Shown: positions 9,610 to 17,504 of the stretch, in pieces
Numbering within the stretch: the first letter of the stretch is position 1
Layout: the number at the start of each line of letters is the position of its first letter
Assembly (NCBI GenBank): GCA_029212615.1
Contig: JARGPJ010000003.1
Span: 310,001-374,000, forward strand
Direction: 5' to 3'
DNA: 64,000 nucleotides
Source: Verrucomicrobiales bacterium
GTDB lineage: Bacteria > Verrucomicrobiota > Verrucomicrobiia > Verrucomicrobiales > DEV007
Made by a program: the position numbers and the translations under genes
The notes under the pieces: generated by a model
What the model was told of the DNA's origin: nothing
The model's input: the letters and a program-made list of their open reading frames with translations, nothing else
Database searches by the model: none

Positions 9610-9935
9610 TAATCGAGCTCCTTCACTGGTTCGGGAAGCACTTCAATCACTTTAGAACTGTCAATCGCGGCGAGATCACTCTGAACCCAGCGCAGTCGGC
9701 GCGACAGCTCCTGCCGATCACGAACCCCGGCGATGCGCAGTTCCCACATCTCAATCTTACGGTCCAATTCTCCGATGCTGTCTTCCAGATTTCGAATCTC
9801 ATGCCCGCGAATGACATGCTTATTCCGGACCATGACAAAACCAACTCCCGTTGCGAGGAGTAGAACACCACAGAGAAGGAACCGGCACAAAGTCAGCGCA
9901 CCAATTCGATTGCGATATCGATTCTTCTTTTCCAT
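9609..9935 (-). CDS. ftsL: FtsL-like small division protein
   Basis: 108 residues: a basic N-terminus, one transmembrane helix (about 15-36), then a heptad-rich stretch (HEIRNLEDSIGELDRKIEMWELRI) that should form a coiled coil. This is the FtsL/DivIC plan; these proteins bridge FtsW-FtsI to FtsB/FtsQ. FtsL sequences are poorly conserved, so the call rests on size, topology and its place between rsmH and ftsI. It starts seven bases after the rsmH stop. Confidence 0.75.
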   Translation of the reverse strand: MEKKNRYRNRIGALTLCRFLLCGVLLLATGVGFVMVRNKHVIRGHEIRNLEDSIGELDRKIEMWELRIAGVRDRQELSRRLRWVQSDLAAIDSSKVIEVLPEPVKELD

Positions 9936-9942
9936 TCAATGA

Positions 9943-10860
9943 TCAGACTTTGACGGCAACCCGTAGCTTCGCACTACGCGCCCTCGGATTAGCAGCAACT
10001 TCTTCCTCACCGGGCGAAATGGCACGTCGCGAAGGAAGACTCAACGCATAGTCAGGATTCTCACGCGGCTCAGGCCACTCAGGGCGATCAATAAAGGGGT
10101 TACTCCGGCGATGCATGAACTGCTTCACCATGCGGTCCTCAAGGGAGTGAAACGAGATAACCGCGAGAACACCGCCAGGGGAGAGAACTTGAAGCGACTT
10201 CTCAAGCGCATCCTCAAGAACCTCCAATTCACGGTTCACCGCGATACGGATCGCCTGAAAAACACGGGTCGCTGGATTCTTTGGCCCTACCTTCGGAATA
10301 ACACGACTGACGATCTCAACCAACTCCGTCGTCGTCTCGATCACCTTTTCTCTGCGCGCCGCTACGATCGCCTTCGCTGCCCTTACGGCGCGACGCTCTT
10401 CTCCATACTCACGGAAGATTCGAATGAGATCCTCTTCAGACCATTCGTTGACGAGATCCCTCGCCGAAAAGTCTGCCCGATCATCCATCCGCATGTCGAG
10501 AGCAGCCTCCCCACGAAATGAAAACCCACGCGAGATATCATCAAGCTGGCGTGACGAAACCCCGAGATCCAGAAGAATTCCATCTACCGAATCAACTCCA
10601 TGTGAAGCCAGCAGAACATCCATTTGCCCGAAATTTCCGCGAACAGGAAGAAACTGGTCACCATAGGAAGCCAACCTCCTCGTTGCGTGATCAATCGCAT
10701 TTGCATCCTGATCACAACCGATGACATGGGCACCCTCCCGAAGAAACATCTCAGTGTGACCGCCCCCTCCGAGAGTGCCATCAAGGATTTGCTTCCCGTC
10801 GATAGGTTGAAGATAACTGAGTATCTCAGCCGCCATGATGGGTTCGTGATAAAATTCCAT
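9943..10860 (-). CDS. rsmH: RsmH, 16S rRNA (cytosine-1402 N4) methyltransferase
   Basis: SAM-dependent methyltransferase that modifies C1402 in the ribosomal P site. The start region MEFYHEPIMAAEIL and the SAM motif DGTLGGGGHTEMFL are hallmarks of RsmH (MraW). Later blocks include DGILLDLGVSSRQLDD and AVISFHSLEDRMVK. I start at the ATG at 10860 (305 residues, the usual size) with GGAAAGG upstream. The frame stays open to 11046, but those 62 extra residues do not resemble the family. It is the first gene of the dcw operon here; the usual upstream gene mraZ is missing. Confidence 0.95.
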   Translation of the reverse strand: MEFYHEPIMAAEILSYLQPIDGKQILDGTLGGGGHTEMFLREGAHVIGCDQDANAIDHATRRLASYGDQFLPVRGNFGQMDVLLASHGVDSVDGILLDLGVSSRQLDDISRGFSFRGEAALDMRMDDRADFSARDLVNEWSEEDLIRIFREYGEERRAVRAAKAIVAARREKVIETTTELVEIVSRVIPKVGPKNPATRVFQAIRIAVNRELEVLEDALEKSLQVLSPGGVLAVISFHSLEDRMVKQFMHRRSNPFIDRPEWPEPRENPDYALSLPSRRAISPGEEEVAANPRARSAKLRVAVKV

Positions 10861-11443
10861 GCGATCTGCCTTTCCCGGTTCCTGGTTACTGCCAAATAAA
10901 GCCGAGCTATCCCGGATCATCTCTTCCTGCTCTGCATCCGCAGTTAAATAAACACCGGAAGCCACCATACCTCGCTCGAACGACGATCCTTTCACCCCGT
11001 TAGCAGATTCGGCTAATTCTAACCAAGGCTTAATAGGAATGATCATGTTGAGTAAAATTGGCCTCCCACTGAGATTGAGGATTCATACGCCCTAAGAGTT
11101 GGCGAGATTCATAATTTTCATAAAAATAGAAAATATGACAAGCTTACTATATCTTCCGGAATCTTTCTTAGGCAAGCCGAAAATCTTAGATATCCGAAAT
11201 AATTATTACTTCTGGAAAGACTGTTCCGATAAGAAATGAAATAGCGGCTGAATTTTCCGTGATTCTACAGCTTTACCGCTTCGCCAACGACGGCGGAACA
11301 ATTCGATCACTCCACAGAAAAAGTCACCTCTCTCGACGAATCGCCGCCCCTTGCAAAGGTGAAATCGGGATGAGAAAAATGCGGCAGGAAGGTCTCCCCG
11401 TCCCACCTTCGCAGGACCAACGCGATTTCCTCAACGAGACGAA
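10861..11443 (-). promoter_or_regulatory. gene-free leader of the dcw operon
   Basis: About 580 bases without a supported gene. The stretch from about 11090 to 11240 is strikingly AT-rich compared with its surroundings, as expected for a promoter region of the minus-strand dcw operon. On the minus strand TTGTCA occurs upstream of A/T-rich candidate -10 sequences at 16 to 22 bases, but no single promoter stands out. No mraZ-like frame and no clear terminator for the upstream gene at 11444 were found. Confidence 0.35.
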
Positions 11444-12181
11444 TCAATCCCGTCCCTTCTCTCCCGGGCCGGCCTTCTTCCCGCCGGGGCGACCTTTTCC
11501 GCCGGCCCCCGGTTTAAAATCGAGACGCGACTGAAGACTTTTCAACTCGGGATTGTCCTTGAACATCGCCTCAAGAACCGCACGACGCATCTTGAGGTGT
11601 GCCTCCATTCTGCGTTTTCGAAGCTGATCATCCTGAGCACGGATTTGATCCAGCTGTTTCTTCGCCGCTCGAACGCTTTCTGACTCCTGTGCCTTCTCTT
11701 CAGCAGCCCTGAACATCTCCCGTTCCTCCCCGGTGAGCTTTTCGAGGAATGCCGGCGGACCGGCGGGATACTCCAGCCCTCTTTTCGAAGGAAACCGACC
11801 GGGGCCACTACCCTTCAGGCGATCCCGCATGTTACCCTCGTTCATGTCCTGAATTTCTTTCAACAATCCGATCAAGGAAGGGTCTGCTTTTGAAATCGCT
11901 GACCGAATCGCTTTCTGATACGCCTCGGAAGCCAACTTTACTTCCTCTCTCGCGCTGAGCACTGATGGATCCGCCCAGACATCGCGCAGAGCCACCTTCA
12001 ACTTTTCTCGATCTTCCTCTGAGAGAGATTCCCATTTTTCCCTCTCGCCGCCACGCGGATCGCCTTTCCCCCCGACCGCGGGGCCCGCCGGTGGCTCATC
12101 CGCATCGACACGAACCGGCAGCGTTTGGCCAATCAGGACAACTGCTGATAGAATCATGAATGAAGTGAAATGCCTCGTCAT
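11444..12181 (-). CDS. secreted charged helical protein of unknown function
   Basis: 245 residues. The N-terminus MTRHFTSFMILSAVVLIG with a following VDA site looks like a cleavable signal peptide. The rest is very rich in Lys, Arg, Glu and Ala with long helical stretches (for example EREMFRAAEEKAQESESVRA) and a Gly/Pro/Lys-rich tail. The helical, metal-resistance-like Spy/CpxP fold is a possible relative by composition, but no specific motif supports it. It is divergent from the gene at 12270, with 88 bases between them. I do not recognise the family. Confidence 0.65.
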   Translation of the reverse strand: MTRHFTSFMILSAVVLIGQTLPVRVDADEPPAGPAVGGKGDPRGGEREKWESLSEEDREKLKVALRDVWADPSVLSAREEVKLASEAYQKAIRSAISKADPSLIGLLKEIQDMNEGNMRDRLKGSGPGRFPSKRGLEYPAGPPAFLEKLTGEEREMFRAAEEKAQESESVRAAKKQLDQIRAQDDQLRKRRMEAHLKMRRAVLEAMFKDNPELKSLQSRLDFKPGAGGKGRPGGKKAGPGEKGRD

Positions 12182-12269
12182 AGGGATATGATTAAGTGGA
12201 TAGCTGATTTAACCGCATGCCTCAAGAAAAGTTGCACTCATTCTGTAAAACTGCCAGCCTACTTCCTGA

Positions 12270-12974
12270 ATGAACCTTCTTTGTCGGGAACTCCTGCTCA
12301 TCGCTGTCCTGGTTAGCATCCTCCCACCACTCCTCTCAGGGGATGAGGGGGAAAAGGAGTCACCGGATTATGCAGCAATCGAGACCAAAAGCGGCCGGAC
12401 CTACTTCGACTGCTTCGTCAAGAGCTCAGATGCTGAAGGAATCGTTATTCAACACCGCGATGGAATGGCTCGTCTCTCGCTCTTCGACCTCACTCCTGAG
12501 ATGCAGGCGAAATTCAACTTCGACCCTGTCATCGCCATGAAAACGTATCGGGACAACGAAGCGAGAAACCGGGAACTTCGAAAACAACGGCTCCTTGAAG
12601 CAGCCAAATTGCAGGCTGAGGCGGAACGCCGCGCCACCATGGAGGAGATGCAGGCCATCGCGCAAGAGGAGTGGACCCCCATTGAGGCTGATATTGTAAA
12701 AATCACCGGGGACGGCGCCTACGCCAGGGTCAAACAGATCAGCTTTCTTCCCACCACCCAAACTTCAACCCTCGGCTTTGAAACACCGGGTCCTCCGAAA
12801 CGGGTCACGAGGAGCTACGGAACCGGCCTGATCTTCCTTCAATCTGCCGGCCACCCGTTTACTTTCGACGAAAAATGGAAAGGCTACCTCGACCCCGTTT
12901 CGATTCGACTGACCTCTGATTTGGCCACAGGCGAAAAAACCGTTCCAGTTCACCTTGCTGTGCCTCCCCGCTGA
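12270..12974 (+). CDS. exported protein of unknown function with an N-terminal small beta domain
   Basis: 234 residues starting with a signal peptide (MNLLCRELLLIAVLVSILPP). Residues about 30-85 (TKSGRTYFDCFVKSSD, GIVIQHRDGMARLSLFDL) resemble a small beta-barrel repeat common in planctomycete and verrucomicrobial exported proteins. Then follow a charged helix (RDNEARNRELRKQRLLEAA) and a C-terminal beta-rich part with GEKTVPVHLAVPPR at the end. The function is not known. It is followed 12 bases later by the DUF2314 gene on the same strand. Confidence 0.65.
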   Translation: MNLLCRELLLIAVLVSILPPLLSGDEGEKESPDYAAIETKSGRTYFDCFVKSSDAEGIVIQHRDGMARLSLFDLTPEMQAKFNFDPVIAMKTYRDNEARNRELRKQRLLEAAKLQAEAERRATMEEMQAIAQEEWTPIEADIVKITGDGAYARVKQISFLPTTQTSTLGFETPGPPKRVTRSYGTGLIFLQSAGHPFTFDEKWKGYLDPVSIRLTSDLATGEKTVPVHLAVPPR

Positions 12975-12985
12975 ACTAATGTCCC

Positions 12986-14149
12986 GTGTCCGAAGCCTCA
13001 CGCTCCGTCCTTTTTCCCATGCGGCCCCGAATCAAAGATTTCCCGATTTTATCAACCGGCATTCTCATTGCCTTAATCATTCGATTGGTGATGAGTGGCC
13101 TGAGTTGGGTCGGCGTCACCGCGCTCGTCATCTCAATGGTATGGTTCGGATGGGAAATTGTCCGCTGGCTTCAACCACTCCCTGATTCGAAAAGCGGAAT
13201 AGCGCGTCCCGCGCCGTCTGCTGACAAGGAAAAAGAAGAGGCAGAGGATGAGCTAATCTCCCTGGTATACTTCCTTTCCGAACCCCGCGAAGCCCACGAA
13301 GATGCGATCAGGAATTGTGTCTCCAATGCTCTTGATATCGAGTTCGATACCTCAAACCCGAATGCAGATCATTTTGTGATGCAGTTCAACCCTCCTGAAA
13401 CCCGGCGTCAGGAGGATAATTCGATTCTTCACTTCATGGTGAAGCTCCCGGAGGGCCTCTTCGCAATTCTTGTTTCAGGGCTCCCTTATATCGATCAGCC
13501 TGAAGATTTTGCCAAGCACTCGATTCGCGACAAACGCCTCCGCAATGCCGTGCAACAACATCAGGCCTGGTTGTCAGTCGATCTCATGGAGTCCCCCGAT
13601 CAGGCCCGGGTTCAAGACGAAGCCTATGCCGTCATCGGAAAGATACTCTCCTATCTCGCCGGTCCTGACTGCCTTGCGATTTACTGCCCCCAGCTACAAC
13701 GCTGCAACGAGTTTGATCTTGCACTGATTGAAACGCTGGCCAGCGGCCATCCCCTTGCCCTCTTTGAAGAACCGACTTTCGAGCCCATTATTGAGATCTC
13801 CGACAGCAACCCTAAAATGGCTGCCGCAGTGAAAGAGGCGATTGATCGCTGGGACGAATTTGTGAAAGAATTTGAAAGCCGCCGCGTTGAAGAAAGTGAT
13901 CGCTACATCGTAAAAGTAGAGTTCAGAGAGGGCAAAAAGTGCGAATACATGTGGGTTCAGGTTGAGAACATTGGCCCGGACGAAGTTGTCGGCATCCTCA
14001 TGAATGACCCGCATGAGCTGATCAATGTCCATCGGGGCGCAACCGTCACTTTCACTTTGGACCGTCTCAACGACTGGATTTATCCTACTGAAGACGGCTC
14101 ACACATCGGAGGATTTACTCTCGATGTCCTTGCCAACGAGGAAGAGTGA
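12986..14149 (+). CDS. membrane-anchored DUF2314-containing protein
   Basis: 387 residues from a GTG start, 11 bases after the preceding stop; an ATG at 13019 is an alternative. Two hydrophobic helices near the N-terminus (about 22-60) are followed by a DUF4261-like middle part. The C-terminus is a DUF2314 domain: YIVKVEFREGKKCEYMWVQV, GILMNDPHELINVHRG, LNDWIYPTEDG. DUF2314 is a small domain of unknown role often found in polymorphic-toxin and immunity-like neighbourhoods and as single-domain proteins. Nothing in this neighbourhood points to a toxin. Confidence 0.7.
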   Translation: MSEASRSVLFPMRPRIKDFPILSTGILIALIIRLVMSGLSWVGVTALVISMVWFGWEIVRWLQPLPDSKSGIARPAPSADKEKEEAEDELISLVYFLSEPREAHEDAIRNCVSNALDIEFDTSNPNADHFVMQFNPPETRRQEDNSILHFMVKLPEGLFAILVSGLPYIDQPEDFAKHSIRDKRLRNAVQQHQAWLSVDLMESPDQARVQDEAYAVIGKILSYLAGPDCLAIYCPQLQRCNEFDLALIETLASGHPLALFEEPTFEPIIEISDSNPKMAAAVKEAIDRWDEFVKEFESRRVEESDRYIVKVEFREGKKCEYMWVQVENIGPDEVVGILMNDPHELINVHRGATVTFTLDRLNDWIYPTEDGSHIGGFTLDVLANEEE

Positions 14150-14214
14150 GTGCCCCGCGGGTCAATGCTGACAGCGCGGGCCGTCGACGGCGCAAATTCC
14201 CGTAAAATCCTCTG

Positions 14215-14242
14215 TTGCATTTTGTGATTTCAGGCCTAAAGT
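14215..14242 (+). promoter_or_regulatory. sigma70-like promoter of the small basic protein gene
   Basis: TTGCAT (14215-14220), a 16-base spacer, then TAAAGT (14237-14242). The predicted start of transcription near 14249 leaves a leader of about 27 bases before the ATG at 14276. This is based on pattern only. Confidence 0.4.
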
Positions 14243-14275
14243 CCCGACTCACTCAACTTCATCCCTTTCCCAGTC

Positions 14276-14431
14276 ATGTCACAGCACGCCAGCCTCAAAA
14301 AATCCAGCAGTGTCGGAGCCAAGCGCAGCGTTTTGAAGCGTTATGAGCGCGTCAAGCTCCTTCAAAAGCGTGGTAAGTGGGAAGAAGGCAAGAGCCCGAT
14401 CGGTCTGCCTAAAACGACTCCTGACATCTAG
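14276..14431 (+). CDS. Chlamydiae/Verrucomicrobia-type small basic protein
   Basis: A 51-residue, very basic protein. The N-terminus MSQHASLKKSSSVGAKRSVL and the core LKRYERVKLLQKRGKW match the short conserved family known only from Chlamydiae and Verrucomicrobia and suspected to associate with ribosomes (TIGR04137 by memory). It ends SPIGLPKTTPDI. It has its own likely promoter and is followed after 50 bases by an rRNA pseudouridine synthase gene, which agrees with a ribosomal link. A GGCGAATTCGCC palindrome overlaps its stop codon. The gene is short enough to be missed by automatic calling and is the best taxonomic marker in the window. Confidence 0.88.
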   Translation: MSQHASLKKSSSVGAKRSVLKRYERVKLLQKRGKWEEGKSPIGLPKTTPDI

Positions 14432-14481
14432 GCGAATTCGCCCGGAGTCACTCCTTTGTCCCTTTCAGGCCCCGCCATCAT

Positions 14482-15204
14482 ATGGATTCTGCGCCAGAAA
14501 AGGGAATTCGTCTGAATAAATTTCTCGCTTCCTGCGGGATGGGGTCGCGTCGTGGCTCCGAAACTCTGATCAAAGAGGGCCGCGTCGAGATCAACGGCAA
14601 AATGGTCCTGGACCTCGGCTACCGTGTTCTCCCGGACGATCATGTGAAGTGCGATGGTAAGCTTCTCCAGGAGAAGTCTCCGCTCACTCTTGTCCTCAAC
14701 AAGCCCATCGGATTCCTCTGCACGCGGGACGATCCCCAGGGTCGGCAGACGATTTACGAATTGATCCCCCGGAAGTTCAGCTTTCTCACCTACGTCGGCC
14801 GACTCGATTACAACAGTTCCGGCCTCATCTTAATGACGAATTCAGGTGAACTGACGGAACATCTAACGCACCCGCGCTTTCACGTCGAAAAGGAATACGA
14901 AGTCACTCTCGAACACCCTTTTGATGCTGAACAGACCTTCAAGCTTACTGAAGGCATTCACATGACTGAAGGCCTTGCCAAGGCAGAGTCAGTCAAGTTC
15001 GAGACGAGGCGTCGTCTCCGCATGGTATTAACCCAGGGATACAACCGGCAGATCCGCCGAATGTTTTCAAAGCTTGGCTACAAAGTCAAAAAACTGGAAC
15101 GGGTTCGCATCGGAAACCTAAAGCTTCCAGCCCTTTCCACAGGTGAATACCAGATCTTAAATCACCGGGAAATCGAGCTCGCCGCAGCGAGACGAAAAGA
15201 CTAA
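14482..15204 (+). CDS. RsuA/RluB-family pseudouridine synthase
   Basis: 240 residues. An N-terminal S4 RNA-binding domain (GIRLNKFLASCGMGSRRGSE, residues about 6-60) is followed by a pseudouridine synthase domain. The catalytic block is GRLDYNSSGLILMTN, with the essential Asp in GRLD. RQIRRMF and KLGYKVKKLERVRIG near the C-terminus are typical of RsuA/RluB/RluE/RluF. It isomerises uridine in rRNA; RluB (23S) is most likely given the S4 domain and length, but RsuA cannot be excluded. It overlaps the convergent SGNH gene by four bases. Confidence 0.88.
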   Translation: MDSAPEKGIRLNKFLASCGMGSRRGSETLIKEGRVEINGKMVLDLGYRVLPDDHVKCDGKLLQEKSPLTLVLNKPIGFLCTRDDPQGRQTIYELIPRKFSFLTYVGRLDYNSSGLILMTNSGELTEHLTHPRFHVEKEYEVTLEHPFDAEQTFKLTEGIHMTEGLAKAESVKFETRRRLRMVLTQGYNRQIRRMFSKLGYKVKKLERVRIGNLKLPALSTGEYQILNHREIELAAARRKD

Positions 15205-17411
15205 TAAATTCTCACGGACCAGCTCGCAACCGGCTGCCGGGATAGTCTCAAGGTTGAGAGAGAACGGGCATCCTCCTCGTGAAATCCGTGAATAGTTTTA
15301 TCCTCAAAGGCAAAGGTTGGGCTGTGGGTCACAAACCTATTTACGGCCGGAAAGGGATCACGGGCATTCACATCACTATCCGCCACCGTCAGCTCAAGGC
15401 GGATACCGAGCATTGATTCGAGCGAATCCAGGGTCCATTCGTGCTGATGAAGATAGGATCTCGGCACCCGGACTTCGAGAAGTCGCTCTCCCCTCTCTCC
15501 CGTCTCGAGCACAGAGGTAATTCCTGCCGGATCAAGAATCATGTTATAGCCATTGCCAAATGACCCCAGCTCAATCGCAGGGGTGAAGCCCGGGCCGTCA
15601 CTTCCCTTCGTGAAGATCTCAATCGGCTTGATTGCTCCAAATGTCCTCACTTCATTCAGGGAGCGGGCATCTAAAAACAACTTCGCCTGCAACGCGGCTC
15701 TGTCACCCAGGAGCGGAACATCGATTCCTTCCAGCGAGGCGATGACGTAAAGAGCCTCATCATCGGCATCGAAGCGCGCCGACACTTTGCCTCTCGATCT
15801 GGCACGCGCCGTTTCAACAACGGTCGGCGGAGCATTAACATAATCACTCCAACCTCTCATTTCCATGACCTCTCCGAGCACGAGATCACGGGTCGCTTCC
15901 AATTCCCGGTCGAAGCGTGTCACCACTCCACCCACTTCAATCTGAATCCAAACGCTGCCTTGAAAGGCGTGCGCCTCCCGGGGGGTAAACTGGAAGAGGG
16001 AAAAAACACTTTTTGTCCCCAGAGGAGAAACAGAAAAGCTGGTCGGCTCCCCGATCCTGTCCCCCATCGCGACCTGAAAGGTTCCTGAAATTGGCTTGTC
16101 CGAACCATTCACGAGATCCCACTCAACACGCATACGGTCAGTCACGTTGACAAACTGACGCGACTTCCAAACTGCCGTGATCGGACCGATACGAACCGGA
16201 AGATCCACGATCTCGGAACCAAAGGTATCCTCCAGCAAAAAACTGAATCGACCGAACTCATCCGAAGGCTCAAGTGGGAAAAGCAGATCTGAACCATCCT
16301 CCATCTTTCCGATGATGGGACGTCGGTAGGTAAAGTCCACCTGTGTGATTGCATTCGCCGGCACCGAAAATCGCTTTGCTGTATCCAGGGGAATTAAACT
16401 ATCGCCTGAGGCAAGCGCGCCGATCGATCCCTTTTTTGTCTCTCCGGTCTGATTCTGGATCGCCATCGTGAGCTTCACCGTTCCCTCATCACTGAAATTC
16501 GCGATGCCTGCAAAGGTGAAATCAGAGAGTGTCGGACCGTCCTTCAAGTCATCCATCATCGAAGCCCCGAGATAATCGTTCACTTTCATCGCAGGGTGAA
16601 CCTTTTCCCGAACTTGCAGATCAGGGCCATAATGGAAAATGCGAGCAAGACGATCCTCAACGATCTCCACCGCTGCAGCCGGCTCCGTGTTGGGGTCGAC
16701 GCCGCCACCAAACTTGGATAGGTACTGTCCGGCATCAATAAACATCGTCCCATTTGTCTTAGCCACTTCCTCCGCCGCCATCGCATAAGGACGGGTGAGC
16801 CCCCATTCGATCTCTCCGGCCCCCAGGTTCACGAGCGTCGGGGCAACAATGATCATATCGACGTTCTCGCGACGACCGATATCAACAATCTCCTGAAGAG
16901 CGAGCTTATAGGTATCAATAGGAATTCTACCGAGAGCATCATAAATCCCGAACTGGACCAGAATGAGATCCGGTTGATGCAGATACGCATCGGTTCCCGA
17001 ATGACGCAGTCCGGTTAGAATCGTCCCGTCGATATTCGTCAGATTTTCAAAGGTGATCTCATCACCCAGATACTCCGAACGCTTATTGGTCCCGCCTGGA
17101 GGCGGATTCAGCAGGCGGACGCCTCCAGGATAAAAGAAATCCCGCGCCAGACGATCCAGAAACATCCCGCTGTAGGAAAACAGCGGATTATTTGATTCCC
17201 ATGCCGAGGGAAGCGGGGTGTATCCCCCCATGACACTGTCACCTATCGCGACAACATGGACAGGATCACGAGCCTCCAGCTTCGGAAAGGTTCGAGGCAG
17301 ATACTGCTTCAAACGCTGTCTCTGCTCCAGTGTCAGCGGATAGGCTGAAACTGGAGTCGAACTCGCTGCGCCGATCACGCAAATGGACAAAAGTGCCGCA
17401 AAAAATCTCAT
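15201..17411 (-). CDS. secreted SGNH/GDSL hydrolase with a beta-rich C-terminal region
   Basis: 736 residues with a signal peptide ending near VSA-YP. The SGNH lipase/esterase domain follows: block I VHVVAIGDSVMGGYTP (nucleophile Ser), block III-like PDLILVQFGIYDAL, and a late His in EKVHPAMKVND, spanning about 50-290. The remaining 440 residues are beta-sandwich-like. The last part (LFLDARSLNEVRTFG, EVRVPRSYLHQHEW) resembles carbohydrate-binding modules of the CBM9 type. It probably removes acyl groups from an extracellular polysaccharide. It lies 94 bases downstream of the PKS-NRPS gene on the same strand, separated by a strong hairpin. Confidence 0.75.
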   Translation of the reverse strand: MRFFAALLSICVIGAASSTPVSAYPLTLEQRQRLKQYLPRTFPKLEARDPVHVVAIGDSVMGGYTPLPSAWESNNPLFSYSGMFLDRLARDFFYPGGVRLLNPPPGGTNKRSEYLGDEITFENLTNIDGTILTGLRHSGTDAYLHQPDLILVQFGIYDALGRIPIDTYKLALQEIVDIGRRENVDMIIVAPTLVNLGAGEIEWGLTRPYAMAAEEVAKTNGTMFIDAGQYLSKFGGGVDPNTEPAAAVEIVEDRLARIFHYGPDLQVREKVHPAMKVNDYLGASMMDDLKDGPTLSDFTFAGIANFSDEGTVKLTMAIQNQTGETKKGSIGALASGDSLIPLDTAKRFSVPANAITQVDFTYRRPIIGKMEDGSDLLFPLEPSDEFGRFSFLLEDTFGSEIVDLPVRIGPITAVWKSRQFVNVTDRMRVEWDLVNGSDKPISGTFQVAMGDRIGEPTSFSVSPLGTKSVFSLFQFTPREAHAFQGSVWIQIEVGGVVTRFDRELEATRDLVLGEVMEMRGWSDYVNAPPTVVETARARSRGKVSARFDADDEALYVIASLEGIDVPLLGDRAALQAKLFLDARSLNEVRTFGAIKPIEIFTKGSDGPGFTPAIELGSFGNGYNMILDPAGITSVLETGERGERLLEVRVPRSYLHQHEWTLDSLESMLGIRLELTVADSDVNARDPFPAVNRFVTHSPTFAFEDKTIHGFHEEDARSLSTLRLSRQPVASWSVRIY

Positions 17412-17457
17412 ATCACTCTACTGCGGAACCATAAACGACAGCCCCACCTCTTTCCTT

Positions 17458-17492
17458 AGTCAAAGAGTGCTGAAATTCAGCACTCTTTGACT
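17458..17492 (-). terminator. 17-bp perfect hairpin after the PKS-NRPS gene
   Basis: AGTCAAAGAGTGCTGAA is followed by one base and then its exact reverse complement, 13 bases after the PKS-NRPS stop and 47 before the SGNH start. As RNA it makes a stem of about 15 bp with a tight loop. No U-tract follows on either strand, so it may work as a transcript-end stabiliser or a factor-dependent stop rather than a classic intrinsic terminator. Confidence 0.6.
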
Positions 17493-17504
17493 GATTGGAA
17501 ATTA

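Noticed and set aside
10861..11046. N-terminal extension of rsmH
   Set aside because: The 62 extra residues do not match the family, while the ATG at 10860 starts with the conserved MEFYHEP.
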